This document shows positions 1 to 12,072 of a stretch of 64,000 nt of DNA, one piece after another. The DNA lies in NCBI GenBank assembly GCA_900074885.1, contig FJUW01000039.1, positions 248,001 to 312,000 of the forward strand. Direction: 5' to 3'. The DNA is from Rhynchosporium graminicola. Its lineage: Eukaryota; Ascomycota; Leotiomycetes; Helotiales; Ploettnerulaceae. The position numbers were made by a program, and so were the translations under genes. How positions within the stretch are numbered: the first letter of the stretch is position 1; each line of letters opens with the position of its first letter. The notes beneath the pieces are model-generated. The model was not told the DNA's origin and searched no databases. It worked only from the letters and a program-made list of their open reading frames with translations.

Positions 1-516
1 GCAAGACCGAGAATAGCTCGGCAAGCAAGGAGACCGTCGAAATTCGTGACGAAACCCATCCCGATGACTACGGCTGACCAGCAGACCATAATGAAGGTCA
101 ACCAGATACTAGGCGAAAAGCGCTTGATCATCATGTTCGAAGGCACTTCCGCTAGAACGTATGTGGGAAAGAAGATCGCCAACGCGATATTGTAGTCGAT
201 TCCTGACATGCCAAGATCAAGCTCCAAGTCGAAGAGTCGGGCATTTCCGATGTTGGTTCGGTCGAGGAAACTCAGTCTAGACGATTAGACTAGGTTTGAA
301 CTTCGTTGAATCAAATACTTACAGATAGAGCAGAGCAAGGAAAGGCAATAAGCGAATATCGAGCTTCCTCAATAATCTCTTTGTTGAAGCGGCGTCAAAA
401 ATTGGGGGGCCCAATTCTTTGGTTGAGTTGGTAGCACTTTCAATCTCATTGCATTCTGGTTTGAGAGAATTGCCATCAGGGCTGTCGGCGGCGCTCGGGT
501 GAATCTTGTGTTCCAT
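1..516 (-). CDS. MFS transporter, Dal5/allantoate permease-type (partial, 5' end only)
   Basis: N-terminal part of a major facilitator of the anion:cation symporter type (Dal5-like allantoate, nicotinate or pantothenate permeases), expected in the plasma membrane. Exon 1 is 323-516 and starts at the ATG at 514-516. Exon 2 runs from 276 off the left edge; the 46-bp intron 277-322 has a GTAAGT donor and a CTAG acceptor. The spliced product has a hydrophilic N-tail of about 50 residues, then KRLLRKLDIRLLPFLALLYL joined to LSFLDRTNIGNARLF, the hallmark first segment of this family, followed by a loop, a second segment with TYVLAEVPSNMMIKRF, and LLACRAILGL. The substrate cannot be told from this part. 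The frame is open throughout, so the gene looks intact as far as seen. Confidence 0.9.
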
Positions 517-2001
517 GTTGACTTTCGAAAAAAGAAACCCCCGAAAAAGAGAAAAGAAGGGTGATCAGAACCAGTACACTGGTTAAGCAGAATCTGGGGA
601 AACCTTTGCCTTAAAATATCTGCTCCAGATCCATTCCCCGGGGCTGTACAGCGGGGTAATTCTTGGAGTATGGGGAGTGGACCCTCATGATTGTCCCTAT
701 CGTCGGTGTTTCTGTCGATATCGTAGGTTTTTTGGGCTCTATTTTCAGGGCTATTCGCTTGCGCCTCATTTTTGGCTGCCAGTATGGTGATGCCGCCAAG
801 TAACTCTCATGTCTTGACAGCCGAACCGGCTTCCCAATCACTCGGTCTCGAGGAGTCGGGTCTTGTTTGGCTGAATGTCCAAGAGTTCCAAGAGTTCTAA
901 GTACTTGGCCAATGCTAGCGCCGGGGTTTATTCCGCATTATCATTCATGTAAATACGACTACTTCCGGTAATATTCATGACTGTGGACTGACTTTTTGTT
1001 ATATAACACATTTGTCTGGTATGTCTCGACGAAGTAATCTTATGCTGAGAGCCTTGAAATAGTCCCCGATGAAGGGTAAACAACTACATCTGACAAAGTA
1101 GGAGCCGACTGCGTTAGTTAAAGTCGGTATGTTTTAGCCGAGCATATAAACTTTAGCTACAAGTCATGTCTTGCAGTGAAATGACTAGCGACCAAGCCAA
1201 GTAACCCGTCAAGCTCCAATTTCCTGGCTGTTGGTAAGCAAAGGTTTCGGGTTCCACGTACGGCAGATAATATTGGCCTGTTTCAAACTTGTTGATATCG
1301 AAGAGCCAGTACGGAAGATGTCCACGTTATGTGGAAGTCAATATTACCAGCTACAGCGTGTTTCTATCAGAGAGAGGTTCGTATCTGAGAGTGCCTCTGC
1401 AGTATATGCAAGGTATAGGATTCAAGTTTTGTAGCAACAGCTTGCTTGTCGGAGGAGACAAACAAGTCTGCCGTAAGACGCGATAAAGAAGAAGGAAACG
1501 GACTGGATTCCAAAATGTGCAGGGTCGAGTTCTGTAGAGAGCAGTCTCTTCTTGGTGCTGGCATATCAAAAATGTATCCGACATGCTGCTGAAAAGCTGA
1601 AATACAGGAGGCTTGAAGTCTGACCTATCAATTTAAACAGATCCCACGAAACTTCCTCAGGAATAGGAGTGCAGAGAAAGACGTGGAGTTCATAGAAGCA
1701 AGAGACACATACTGGATGAGGTGGAGAATGCGGGAGATGGTGGTAGAAGACCTTGCTTGCATTGTCGAGACTACGGTAAGCCTCACGTGCACGAAACGGG
1801 ACTTGCCTAGATACGACCACCAAGGTCGCAGCCATAGGTGTTGCTACACTTGTTCCGGTACTCATCGCTGGATACAAGTGATCGAAAGGCGATGTATGCA
1901 GAATTCCTCCGCGAGGTTCCAATAGCCGCAGAAATCGCAAAATAGGACGAAGTAGAAGTTCCAAAGTTTTGTATTCCTAGAAAGGTTCACGGCTTCTAGA
2001 T
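517..2001. other. intergenic, no supported gene
   Basis: Promoter side of the MFS permease and the region beyond the decayed gene. Short open frames occur on both strands, the longest 132 codons on minus at 1566-1964, but none shows a family signature or a convincing intron structure. Remnants of the decayed gene ending at 2002 may extend here, for example a minus frame around 1880-1960, but I cannot support that. Confidence 0.5.
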
Positions 2002-3122
2002 CTATGGATCCTCCTGGGTTGCAATTCTCCTGCACAGCAAGAGAGGTTCCATCTCTTGCAAGAATTCTTCTGTCGACTTCACTTCTGCCCGATCACTGTT
2101 CCTAACTTCAGCCAGCTTCTTAAGAGACCAAGTATCTCTCATCTCCACAAACGTACATATCATCCAACCGCCTATCCGTATTCAAAAATGGATGAAAGGA
2201 TTGGAAGACCACCATTCGGTGATTGTCTGTTCCGATATTGTGCGCAATGGCATGTCGAATGAGTCGCAATTCTTCGAAAACTTTTGTTAGCTTATTCGAT
2301 AATTCGGGATGGAACCAGTGGACCTTGCTAATGATCGCCATCTGGTCAAGGACTTCCCAGATATCTTCAAGAACCAATAAACATCCGAGTCGTCGGCATC
2401 GAGATTCTTTATCCTTTTGGCGAGGTCCTGCACTGTTGAGAACATGGGCTGCAGTTCGAAAGCTTTACGAAAGTTCTTCCCTAGGTTCTGGAACTCCTCA
2501 ACGATGAAACGGATTACTCGTTGCTGCCAAAGTTCATTATGATATGACGTATCGATGTCGTCGAATCGGTGCTCGACAAATGTTCCTTTGGTATCGCCCA
2601 GGTCATGGATCTTTATGTTATTTGTTCTGCTGTTAAATGGCTTGATTACACTCGCTTTCCAAGACATTCATTCCGCGTCCCAGCGATCTCGAATCGGCCC
2701 TCCAGGCAGGGCTGGCACAACATTGCCATAGTTTCCCTTGCTGAAGTCCATGTAAAGCAATTCGATAGCTTACTGTACCTCCTCGGGGCTACCGAAGTGT
2801 ACAAATACACGCTTGTCAAACTTATACTCCTTTCCTTGGAGTTTAACGTATCCAGATGAATCCTTTACCAGTCTTACGATAGACATGAGAGGTCGAGCCA
2901 AGGGAACATCCTTCAAGAATATACTCCTTGTATTCCCTTTCGGAAAGGCTTTGGAGGATTTGGGCTTGCCAGGAAACGTGCTGTAACAAATCGAGGTACT
3001 CTATCAAATTTGTCAGCTCTAGGCGCGTTTTTGGGCCGACTCACCTTCGAAAACTCAAAAGTGCCACCGGAGAACATTGCATCTATACACTCTTTTTGCC
3101 ACTTGGAGGTGGTCTCGCTCAT
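2002..3122 (-). pseudogene. decayed gene of unknown family
   Basis: A coherent protein can be followed on the minus strand only by jumping frames. It starts with MSETTSKWQKECIDAMFSGG (M at 3120-3122), crosses a good intron (GTGAGT donor near 3046, acceptor AAATTTGATAG near 3004), and continues as YLDLLQHVSWQAQ, then in other frames SGYVKLQGKEYKFDKRV, RVIRFIVEEFQNLGKNF, LTKVFEELRLIRHAIAHN and ending EEFLQEMEPLL before a TAG at 2002-2004. Lesions: a shift near 2930, an in-frame TAA at 2770-2772 after EEVQ, an in-frame TGA at 2668-2670 between WDAE and MSWKASV, and shifts near 2360 and 2140. The two stops fit CAA-to-TAA and TGG-to-TGA changes. A GTAAGC overlapping the TAA could be a splice donor, which would explain that stop but not the TGA. 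I do not recognise the family. Confidence 0.5.
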
Positions 3123-5723
3123 TTTGGAAATTATATTTGCTGAATTGCTCGGTGATAAAGAGCAGACTTGTGAAGGTCTTTGGCGGTTTCTGTTGCTAAC
3201 TCGCATGGCAAGAGAACGGGGGACTTGGAAGATTCCGATGGATTGATTTGATCTAACGTGCAGCGTGCGCGAAAGTTTGGTCTTGGCTGGTATTCGACTC
3301 GCCATCCCGATCAATAATTTGAGCATTCAGTTGGGAGCGAAGCCGTCCAGCGACAGAGGGACCATCTCTGTCGTGGTTTGGATGAGGGGGCGCGCCCGTC
3401 ATCACCGGGAAGAAACGAGGTGGTGAGCCTCGAAAGATCCCATGTTCTTGTTAGTGTCGATCTTGCAGAGAAGATGAAGAAGCGCTGGTCTCTTTCTGAA
3501 AGTGGTTGTGAGGAAAAAAGGAGAGGAGAATCCGGGGAGCGGGAAAAGTGATATGGCACCAAGCGGCCGCAATTTTTGGGGGTATCGCGTGTACTGGCTT
3601 GTTATTTCTAGGACGCCTCGGGGAGGCGGTAGGGTGAACGGACGAGGCTTTTATTCATGAATTCTGTTTGCAACACAACATGGTTGGGTATTCAGTGAGG
3701 ACAGCTTGCAAGTCATTCCTAGCGATACTGGAACGCATTGACGTACTTCTGTCCACCTGAGCATACGCAGAAATCTTTGAAGCCTTTCCCGAGGCTTAGA
3801 CGGTGCCGTGGAGTGGAAGTGAAGAAGATGATATCCCGGGCAGATGTCCTAGGACCAGGGTGGGAGCCGAAAAGTTTTGCACCACATCCTGAGACAATTC
3901 TCGACCTCAAATTATTCATATAAGCTCTGCATACGTGATCGGTTCATTGACGACTTATTTTGCTTGCATTCGAAAGGAAGATGGCACTTTACATGTTGTT
4001 GTTGATCGATGTCGTCTGAAGTCTACCGTCGCTTTGACTCGGAAGCTTGCTGCTGCCTTGGCGAGGATGGACTGATTCTCATCACAGCAGAGGAGAATAC
4101 AAGCACTCGACAAGAAATAGAAGAGATCAGATAAAGGTGCACTAATAGAAGAATGGAGGGATTCAGACTATGGGCGATCGATTTAACAGAATACGAATCG
4201 AGTTCAGAAAGAATTGGGGACAAATAGGTAGATGTATGGAAAAAGGAAGCAAAATTCCATGGTGCTACAAACTGTACAGCAGCGCAGAATACATATCCAT
4301 GACAAGAGAGACAACAGAACATGCAGGGCAGTAATAAGTTCTGGATAGAATCAAATGATGAGCAAGGGTGTCACTGAAATGCACAATCAGGTGGGGATAA
4401 CAGAGGGAAATAGGCAAATAAATACAACACAGCCATTTCATGGCCAAATAATCACATCGAAACGACAACGTCAACAAGCAACCAAAGCCATCAATCAAGT
4501 GATACGCAGCTACCCACTTGCGATATTAACCTTGGAAACTGTTGAGAAGTCTGCCTATGAAATATTCAGTAGGCAAAGGGATGGATGCTATTTGTTCTCT
4601 GTGCAGAGGTTACCTAGGTAATTCATATGACCACGAACGCCGAGACTTACCTGATGAAGCGGAAGCTATAGCTAGGTATAAGTAAGAAGCATCCGCCTCG
4701 TCGACCCCCGTACCTACTTGGTGTACTATCATCATGCCACACACAATGTCTCACATCTCGGATCATGGCATCTCATGTCTGTAGTGCACAGATCTGGAGA
4801 AAGGAGCACGGGATCATCATCTATCTATTCCTCTGTCGAGTATCTGACATCAGCCTAGAGCCATGGCCCTGGGGATTGGGGATTGGGGATTGGGAAAGAG
4901 GGTCCAAGGAAGGTAGGTAGGTACCTAAGTAGCCTAGCTCTATTAATACCTCGGCGGGTCTTGCTTGGTCTACATACAGATACAGGCAGGGCGAAGGGAA
5001 CCACGACCACGATCAGATAAGACTGAGCTGAGGGCTTTTGTGGTATGTATGTATGGTATGTGGATTTCCGAGATTTGTCAAGCTCTCTCGACAGGAGAAT
5101 GAGAATGAATTGTGACCTCCAGGGGGGGTTCGGAATCAAGTAACTCCCCTCCTCGATGAGTACCCTCCTTCCTTATGTCGGAATTAGGTAAGCTGGTGCA
5201 GTATCCGGATCCTGGGTTAGTGAGTGTCTTATGTAAGCATTGGTAGGTAGGTGTAGGAAGGGGATGCGGATGTAAGTAACCTTGACGAACATACCTACAT
5301 GTTCATACCTGGGTATATATTACCTATCTATGTTACAGAACCGTACAGTACAATGGGAATGGCCATAATCTTCTGCAACTGCAATTGACTCCCCGCCCCC
5401 CCATGTCTTCCCAGCCCAGCCCAGCCCTCCCATCCGGCACCCCGCCACCCCGAAGTCGAGGCTGGAGAAAGCTGCCGCCGATGCCGATGCCCGGCTAGAA
5501 GGAGGAGAGGAGCGGGGAGGGAGGAGGGGTTCGATGATTCGACCAATCACAACCTTCCGGAGCAAGAACCGGGGTAGCTTTACTGTACTGTACTGTAGTC
5601 TGTATGGCTGGGAGAAGAGAAGAGGCTAAGGTACAGTACAGCTCGGGCGGGATATTATACTTTGGTAGACTTGTATGGAGGGACGGACTATGGGACGACC
5701 CAAGTAGAAATATCCATTGCTCC

Positions 5724-5761
5724 GAAGGGAAGGGAAGGGAAGGGAAGGGAAGGGAAGGGAA
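5724..5761. repeat. GAAGG microsatellite
   Basis: About seven uninterrupted pentamer units of GAAGG, purine-only on the plus strand, about 340 bp upstream of the facA start codon. Confidence 0.95.
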
Positions 5762-5836
5762 CATGCCACGCTGTGTTATGCTGTGCTACTTGTATGCACG
5801 AATACCTACCTCACTTCAGATAGTGGAGATAGAGGC

Positions 5837-5883
5837 ATTTGATTTGATTTGATTTGATATCATTTCATTTGATTTGATTTGAT
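5837..5883. repeat. ATTTG microsatellite, interrupted
   Basis: Two blocks of ATTTG pentamers separated by a short ATATCATTTC interruption, about 215 bp upstream of the facA start codon. Confidence 0.9.
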
Positions 5884-6096
5884 GAACTTATGGTACAATA
5901 CCTTATAAGTAGTAAGTAAACTCATCCCCCCCGTGGACTGGACCCTGTGACTCGTGCTACTGTGCCCCATGATTCGCATCGCGCCCTGAGAAGACCCCCG
6001 CAATCCATCCCTCAACCCGCAGCCGCAGTTCGCACCTCGAGCTCGTAGCCTGTCCTGCTCAGGATCAACAGAACTTCCACAACAAACACCGCAATC

Positions 6097-8416
6097 ATGT
6101 CTGAAGGCAATGTGAAGCCCTCCAGCGGCCCGGTAGTGGCCGAGGCCCATGAGGTCGATACTTTCCGTAAGTCGCGCGAGATGCAATTGCAATTGCAATG
6201 CGGCAGCGCTAACATGATCCAGATCCTCCCCAGAAGATGTTTGACAGTAAGCTTCCAATTGAGTCGCAGAGACCATGACTAACTGTACAGAACACCCAAG
6301 CAAGCCTCATTTGAGTGGTAAGAAACGATTCGCTCCTCGCTGCCTGATTATGCTGACAAGCTAGGCCTCGAGGAATATCAAACCATGTACAAAGAATCAA
6401 TTACCGAACCCGACAAGTTTTGGGGGAAGATGGCCCGCGAACTCCTCACATGGCAGCGAGATTTCCAGACTGTACACAGCGGTACTTTCGCCAATGGCGA
6501 CAACGCCTGGTTCTTGGAAGGTCAACTCAATGCCTCGTACAACTGCGTTGATCGTCACGCGATCAAGAATCCCGACAAGCCAGCTATTATCTACGAGGCC
6601 GACGAAGAGGGCGATGGACGAACTCTGACATACGGCGAGCTTCTTCGAGAGGTCTGCCGAACGGCACACGTTCTCAAGCAGATGGGCGTCAAGAAGGGAG
6701 ACACGGTAGCCATCTACTTGCCCATGATTCCCGAAGCTCTTATTGCTTTCCTGGCCTGTTCTCGCATTGGTGCAGTCCACTCTGTCGTTTTCGCAGGTTT
6801 CTCATCCGACTCCCTCCGCGACCGTGTCATCGATGCGCAATCCAAGGTTGTCATCACCACCGATGAGGGCAAGAGAGGAGGAAAGTTGATTGGGACAAAG
6901 AAGATCGTGGATGATGCTCTCAAGCAATGCCCAGACGTTACCCACTGCTTGGTATACAAGCGCACAGGCGCAGAAGTCCCCTTCACCAAGGGTCGTGATT
7001 GGTGGTGGCACGAGGAGGTCGAGAAGTGGCCTTCGTACATTGCTCCTGAGCCAATGAACTCTGAAGACCCGCTTTTCCTCCTCTACACTTCTGGATCTAC
7101 TGGAAAGCCAAAGGGTGTTATGCACTCGACTGCCGGATACCTTTTGGGAGCTGCTGCGACCGGAAAGTACGTCTTTGATATCCATGATACCGACAAGTTT
7201 TTCTGTGGTGGTGATGTTGGATGGATTACTGGCCACACATATGTCGTTTACGCACCACTTCTTCTAGGTGTTGCAACTGTTGTTTTCGAGGGAACTCCCG
7301 CTTACCCAAACTTCTCGAGATACTGGGATGTTATTGAGAAGCACGAGGTCACTCAGTTCTATGTTGCCCCTACTGCTTTGAGATTACTCAAGCGAGCTGG
7401 TGATCAGCACGTCAAGGCTCAGATGAAGCATCTTCGTGTGTTGGGCTCGGTTGGAGAGCCAATCGCTGCCGAAGTCTGGAAGTGGTACTTTGAGAAGGTC
7501 GGAAAAGAGGAGGCTCACGTTGTAGATGTAGGTTCTTTTAAATTGTTCTGCGAATTCTGCTGACCGATCTAGACATACTGGCAAACTGAGACAGGATCCC
7601 ATGTCATAACTCCTCTTGCTGGTGTCACACCTACCAAGCCAGGAAGTGCTTCCCTGCCCTTCTTTGGTATTGAGCCTGCGATTATTGACCCCGTGTCCGG
7701 CGAGGAGATTCACGGTAACGATGTAGAGGGTGTTTTGGCATTCAAGCAACCATGGCCCAGCATGGCTCGGACCGTCTGGGGTGCACACAAGAGATACATG
7801 GATACGTATCTAAATGTCTACCAGGGATACTACGTAGGTCTTCGTCACACACTATGACATCAATCATTAACGATCATCACAGTTCACAGGTGATGGAGCA
7901 GGACGTGATCACGAAGGTTACTACTGGATCCGAGGCCGTGTCGACGATGTTGTCAACGTCTCTGGTCATCGTTTGTCGACTGCTGAAATCGAAGCTGCTC
8001 TCATCGAGCACAACGCCGTTGCCGAGGCCGCAGTCGTAGGAATCAATGACGAGCTCACTGGTCAAGCAGTCAACGCCTTTGTCGCTATCAAGGACGGCAA
8101 CGAGGTTACCGACCAGCTGCGGAAAGATCTCGTCTTGCAGGTGCGGAAGAGTATCGGACCTTTTGCGGCACCCAAGGCTATCTTTGTCGTTCCTGATCTG
8201 CCCAAGACGAGAAGTGGAAAGATTATGAGGAGAATCCTGAGGAAGATTTTGGCGGGTGAGGAGGATCAGTTGGGTGATACTTCGACGGTAACTTTGCCCC
8301 ATCCTTCTGGTCTTCATGGCTTTGTCTGAATACTGTGCTGACTTATGCATTAGCTCTCTGACCCAAGTGTCGTCGATAAGATCATCGAGACTGTTCAAGC
8401 ATCGAGGAAGAAGTAG
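6097..8416 (+). CDS. facA: acetyl-coenzyme A synthetase
   Basis: Cytosolic ligase making acetyl-CoA from acetate, ATP and CoA through acetyl-AMP; needed for growth on acetate. Seven exons: 6097-6166, 6223-6246, 6291-6317, 6365-7527, 7573-7833, 7883-8287 and 8354-8416, with consistent phases, giving 670 residues, the usual length for fungal FacA. The product opens [20 protein letters not shown]. The AMP-binding P-loop [12 protein letters not shown] is at about residues 281-292, [11 protein letters not shown] spans the exon 4/5 junction, the [16 protein letters not shown] hinge is at about 532, and the C-terminal [10 protein letters not shown] carries the catalytic, acetylatable lysine at about 628. 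The small 5' exons (24 and 27 bp) are easily missed by gene finders. The gene is intact. Control by acetate and glucose is known for the family, but I did not identify binding sites with confidence. Confidence 0.97.
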
Positions 8417-9765
8417 ACCGTGGTTATACCTGGAAAATCGACTGCTACGATGGACGATTGATGTGGAGGTTTACATTGAAGGATGAATGGTTGGATGCCG
8501 GGAGTCTTGGCTTGATGTACTTAGTGGTCTGTTGGGAATCTCCTGTTTCTCGTATCTCATGTAGGTACCGTAATGCAAGATTATGTTCAAACTCAAGATT
8601 TGCTATGGCTTGCAACAGACGTTGAACGTGACACTGAGACGATCCTATGATAAGAGGGAGACTAAAAGAGTACCGGTAGTCTGATGGGCGACTTCAAAGT
8701 CTCGGGAATGAATGATTGTGGATGAATGATTGTCGATGAATGATTCTGAATGAATGATTGTAAGTATAAAAGATCGCCCCGAGTTCAATCAATGCAGCAG
8801 TGAGCAATGCAGCAAACGGGGGCCTGCCTGCCTGCCTGCCTGGGTCCCATAGTCAGGATAAAAGTTGGCGAGTTTTAGCCAAGCTGAAATCATCCCACTC
8901 AACTCGGTCGACAGAAGTTGCAGGATCATCTTTGTGACTTTTTGATCCCTCTTCTTTCTACGCTATGGTCAGGATAGAGTCTCTCTCTCTCTCTCTCTCG
9001 TGTTGAAAAATCCCGCGACGTTACGGTGGTTGGCTTGATGATGATGATGATGATGATGATGTGAAGTGGAAGGTTCCGAAATTTGCTCTTTCGTGACTTT
9101 TTATTTTTGAGATTGAAAAAGGTCTTCTTCTTTTGTGGCGGGCTGCATGCATGCATGCATGCAGGCGGTCCACGACTGGTAAATAGATAGAATGGAGGGA
9201 GAGCCAAGGCGGATTCAATTTGACGAGGTTGAAACGAGGGGGGTGGAAACTCCTTCGCCTGACCAAGTCGTGGGTGAGAGGAGAGGAGTGGAGTGGATGC
9301 TAAGAATAGTGAGGAGCTTATTTGTATATGCCTCTCCTCCTGCAGCGGAGAATATCTTCATGTGCAGTGGGAATGAATGCTCCGTGGCTCGGAAGATTGG
9401 TATGATTGCGATGCTAAGAATCTATCTAACTGGCGAACCGAAGCCAAGCCAAAGTCCAGACCCAGGTTCACCAGAGACCCTACCACTTAACCCGGACAAC
9501 CCCAGCCTTTCTATGAGTTCACAAGTTAATCGATTCCAGAAAATAACTGCGTTTAGTCGATTACCCAGCAGGATGGATTGAGAATCACGAAGCCCTGTAA
9601 ACTATCATCACCGCGGGTCTGAGCTGGGGCAGGGCTCTCGCTGGGTGTGTTGTAATGGGCGAGATGGACGTGGCATGGGAATTTCAGAAACGCAGCCGAG
9701 CCTAGCTACCACGCGTAAGCTGGATTGAACAAGAATTAGACCTCTACTTACTCACGAGTGTTCTT
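8417..9765. other. intergenic with microsatellite cluster
   Basis: No supported gene. Between 8706 and 9164 there are five different simple repeats: imperfect AATGATTG-type units (8706-8760), CCTG tetramers (8823-8842), a CT run (8979-8999), a GAT run (9037-9061) and GCAT tetramers (9144-9163). A plus frame at 9192-9581 has no recognisable features. Confidence 0.7.
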
Positions 9766-10474
9766 CTATGACTTTCTTAGAGCGTCCCAAAACCTCCTCA
9801 CCTGTTCTCTCTCATCGACAAATTGTTTCGCCTGGCCCGCCCGACGGAGTCGCCTTAAGTAAAATGGGAACTCGTGACCGGCCGGATAAAACCCACTATA
9901 CTCCCAATCTATAATGGCATTTATCTTCAACGATACCGGATCGACGATGACGTTCGAACTCGAAAGGTCGCAATGACAGAAGTGGAAGACCTCATCGCTG
10001 GCAGAAGATGCTTGCCACGTCGTGTCCTCACTCCATCCTTTCGTGACGAATCCAGGCGGGCACAAAACCCCTCCCGGTCCCCCTAGAACGCGGCTTTCGA
10101 GGCTTTGTAGTGTAGCGACATGCGTCTTCACTTCGGCTATCACCGTCGCTCGATCGTCGTCTGAAAAGTTGCGATAATGTGACGCCTTTCACGAAACTAG
10201 TGCGCAGATCCCATGATCCTCTCTCCTCATACAACCCGAGAAGGTCAGGCAAAGGCACGTCCGTGTTCTCCCGGATGAACGTCAAGCACCGCGCTTCGTT
10301 TTGCTGCCGCTCCTTGTTGTGGAATGGAACGTGTACGACGCCACGGTTATCCGAACGGAATTCGTGCGGTACGACACTTCGTTTCACGAACGCGGAACCG
10401 GAATCCGAATCGGTGGCGTAATATTGCCGTTCCATGGTCGTGTGGATGTCGGTCTTCTGGTCTTTTTCGTCCAT
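9766..10474 (-). pseudogene. aminoglycoside phosphotransferase-family (APH) kinase, frameshifted
   Basis: Phosphotransferase-enzyme-family protein, a group greatly expanded in filamentous fungi; substrates are mostly unknown. The start is probably the ATG at 10472-10474 (MDEKDQKTDIHTTMERQYY). The N-lobe includes NKERQQNEARCLTFIREN and LRTSFVKGVTLSQL. The C-lobe, in another frame, includes HFCHCDLSSSNVIVDP (the Brenner loop; family consensus HGDxxxxN, here Cys replaces Gly), then NAIIDWEYSGFYP (the metal-binding Asp of the DFG-like motif) and a stop at 9766. The two halves meet near 10160-10165 with a one-base shift and no usable intron between them. Either a real pseudogene or a sequencing indel; all other motifs are preserved, so decay would be recent. 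About 235 residues if joined, short for the family. Confidence 0.75.
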
Positions 10475-12072
10475 TTCGAAATGGCGGGTGCGAGGAGGAT
10501 GCGAATGGCGAATGAGGTCGTTGTTGGGAAGTGAGTGATCATGGGATGCAACGGCAGTTGGTCGTCGTACAGTACGAGCGGAGCTTGCGGCCGCTTGATG
10601 GTTGTTTATATTGCGTTTCAGGCTCCTCGAATCGATCTTCCTCGAGAGCCGACTTGGGATCATACGCCAGTGAGATATGTTCTGCTTTTCTAGATCAGGC
10701 TAGAGACTCTCTCGCGTTGCAGAACTCGAAAGGTCATTCCTGTACTGCACCCGACTACGGCTGCCTTCTGCTACCGGGCGACCCTTCCTTGCTTATATCA
10801 AGGCCGTTATCGCTACCTACTCTACCGCAGCGTAAGCCCTTTTTCAATCGGGAAAAGAAACCCAAAGTTTGGGTAAGGAATGGTCTTTGTGACTCGTTAG
10901 ACTTACTAATGTTATTAACTGATCGTTTCGTACTTCTTCTTTGTTACAATGTGAGCCAGGGCTAATAAAAAAATCTTAACTCATCGGTTTCGTGTCCCGA
11001 GAAGGAATTCTTCGACCTCGAAGCCAAAGTGGAGTTCATTCTCGGAGCCGCCAGGGAAGTAAGCGAATCAACATGGTGCCGCTTTCGCACTAGCGGTGAA
11101 CAGACACATCTTGGGCTTTATTTTGGCCAGGCCTCCTTATGCTGATTGCTGACTATATAGACTGCTCATCGTCAGGCAAAGACGAGATGTTTATCGCAGA
11201 CCACTTTTGCCATAGAGCACTTGCAAATGGTAATGGGTCTCCTTCGACGGGCATTGCATATTCTGGCCGCCTCGGTCATGAATGAGGAAAAAGAAGCTCA
11301 GGACGGCAAGTCTGAACGAAAAGCTAGATTCAACTATTCTGTCTTGGTACTGCACGTCTGGAACTGAACACCGGATAGTCTCCTTAGATCCCAGTTTTGG
11401 AATGGATTGGATTGGATAACTTCTGCGCCAGCAATTAGTTCATGGGTACATACGAGATAACAGCAGATTTCAAGGTAAGCATGTAGGAGCAGATTTGATA
11501 GAGATACGATGAGTTACAGAACGAAGATGCGGCACTGTCGCAGGTACGCGAAACGCCATGGAGGGTCCCCCAGAATGTAAACGGGCTCGGGCCAGAAGTA
11601 TTGTGTAACTAGTGTTAGCAGTTGGCGAAGCTCGTAAACAAGAATTGATCATGCCATTATTTTTCCATAAGCTACCTACCTAATTTGATTTTGATCCGAG
11701 TTGGTCAGATGAACTTCCCAACCCCTCTCTAAAAGCTACCAATCTAGACGACGTGGGTCGTTCTTTCCATTCTTGGGATTCCTGCAGCCACTAAATTTAG
11801 CGTCGTTGATCCAGGATCATCGCATATTTTTGCTTGTTAGATTTCATAATTGAGATATGTGACTTTAAGTAAGGTGAGTGAGCATCGGACCGGCAATATC
11901 ACGTTTTCCTACTGATCATGTATGACTGATCTGATCCTGCGGCACAAGTACAATCACGATATCCCACAACGCGGTACAAGCCAACTGTCAACGTCAGATG
12001 GGATGAGATAAAGCCAGATGAGCATGATATCTTCATGAACCTTGACTTTTGTCGTATATACAGCAGGACAAA
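10475..12072. other. intergenic, no supported gene
   Basis: A plus frame at 10531-10965 overlaps the upstream part of the APH gene and shows no family features. The remainder is non-coding, with no tRNA, repeat or transposon signature that I can see. Confidence 0.6.

Larger units (their letters stand above)
3123..6096. other. long intergenic region upstream of facA
   Basis: About 3 kb without a gene I can support. The first 450 bases hold open minus frames that could be 5' leader of the decayed gene. The rest is non-coding with low-complexity tracts: three GGGGATT units near 4874-4894, short runs of TAGG/GTAGGTA near 4913-4925 and 5242-5252, CCAGC repeats near 5409-5424, and two microsatellites listed separately. 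The last kilobase is the facA promoter. Confidence 0.6.

Noticed and set aside
5397..5425. CCCAGCCC-rich stretch as a CreA-site cluster for facA
   Set aside because: The short degenerate SYGGRG consensus matches by chance too often in such GC-rich sequence; no paired, spaced sites that I would defend.
6397..7236. Long minus-strand ORFs within facA
   Set aside because: Mirror frames of a strongly coding gene; the plus-strand gene is certain.
9192..9581. Plus-strand 129-codon ORF
   Set aside because: Low-information sequence, no family signature, no splice pattern; probably chance.
10531..10965. Plus-strand 144-codon ORF upstream of the APH gene
   Set aside because: Overlaps the opposite 5' region of the kinase and has no recognisable features.
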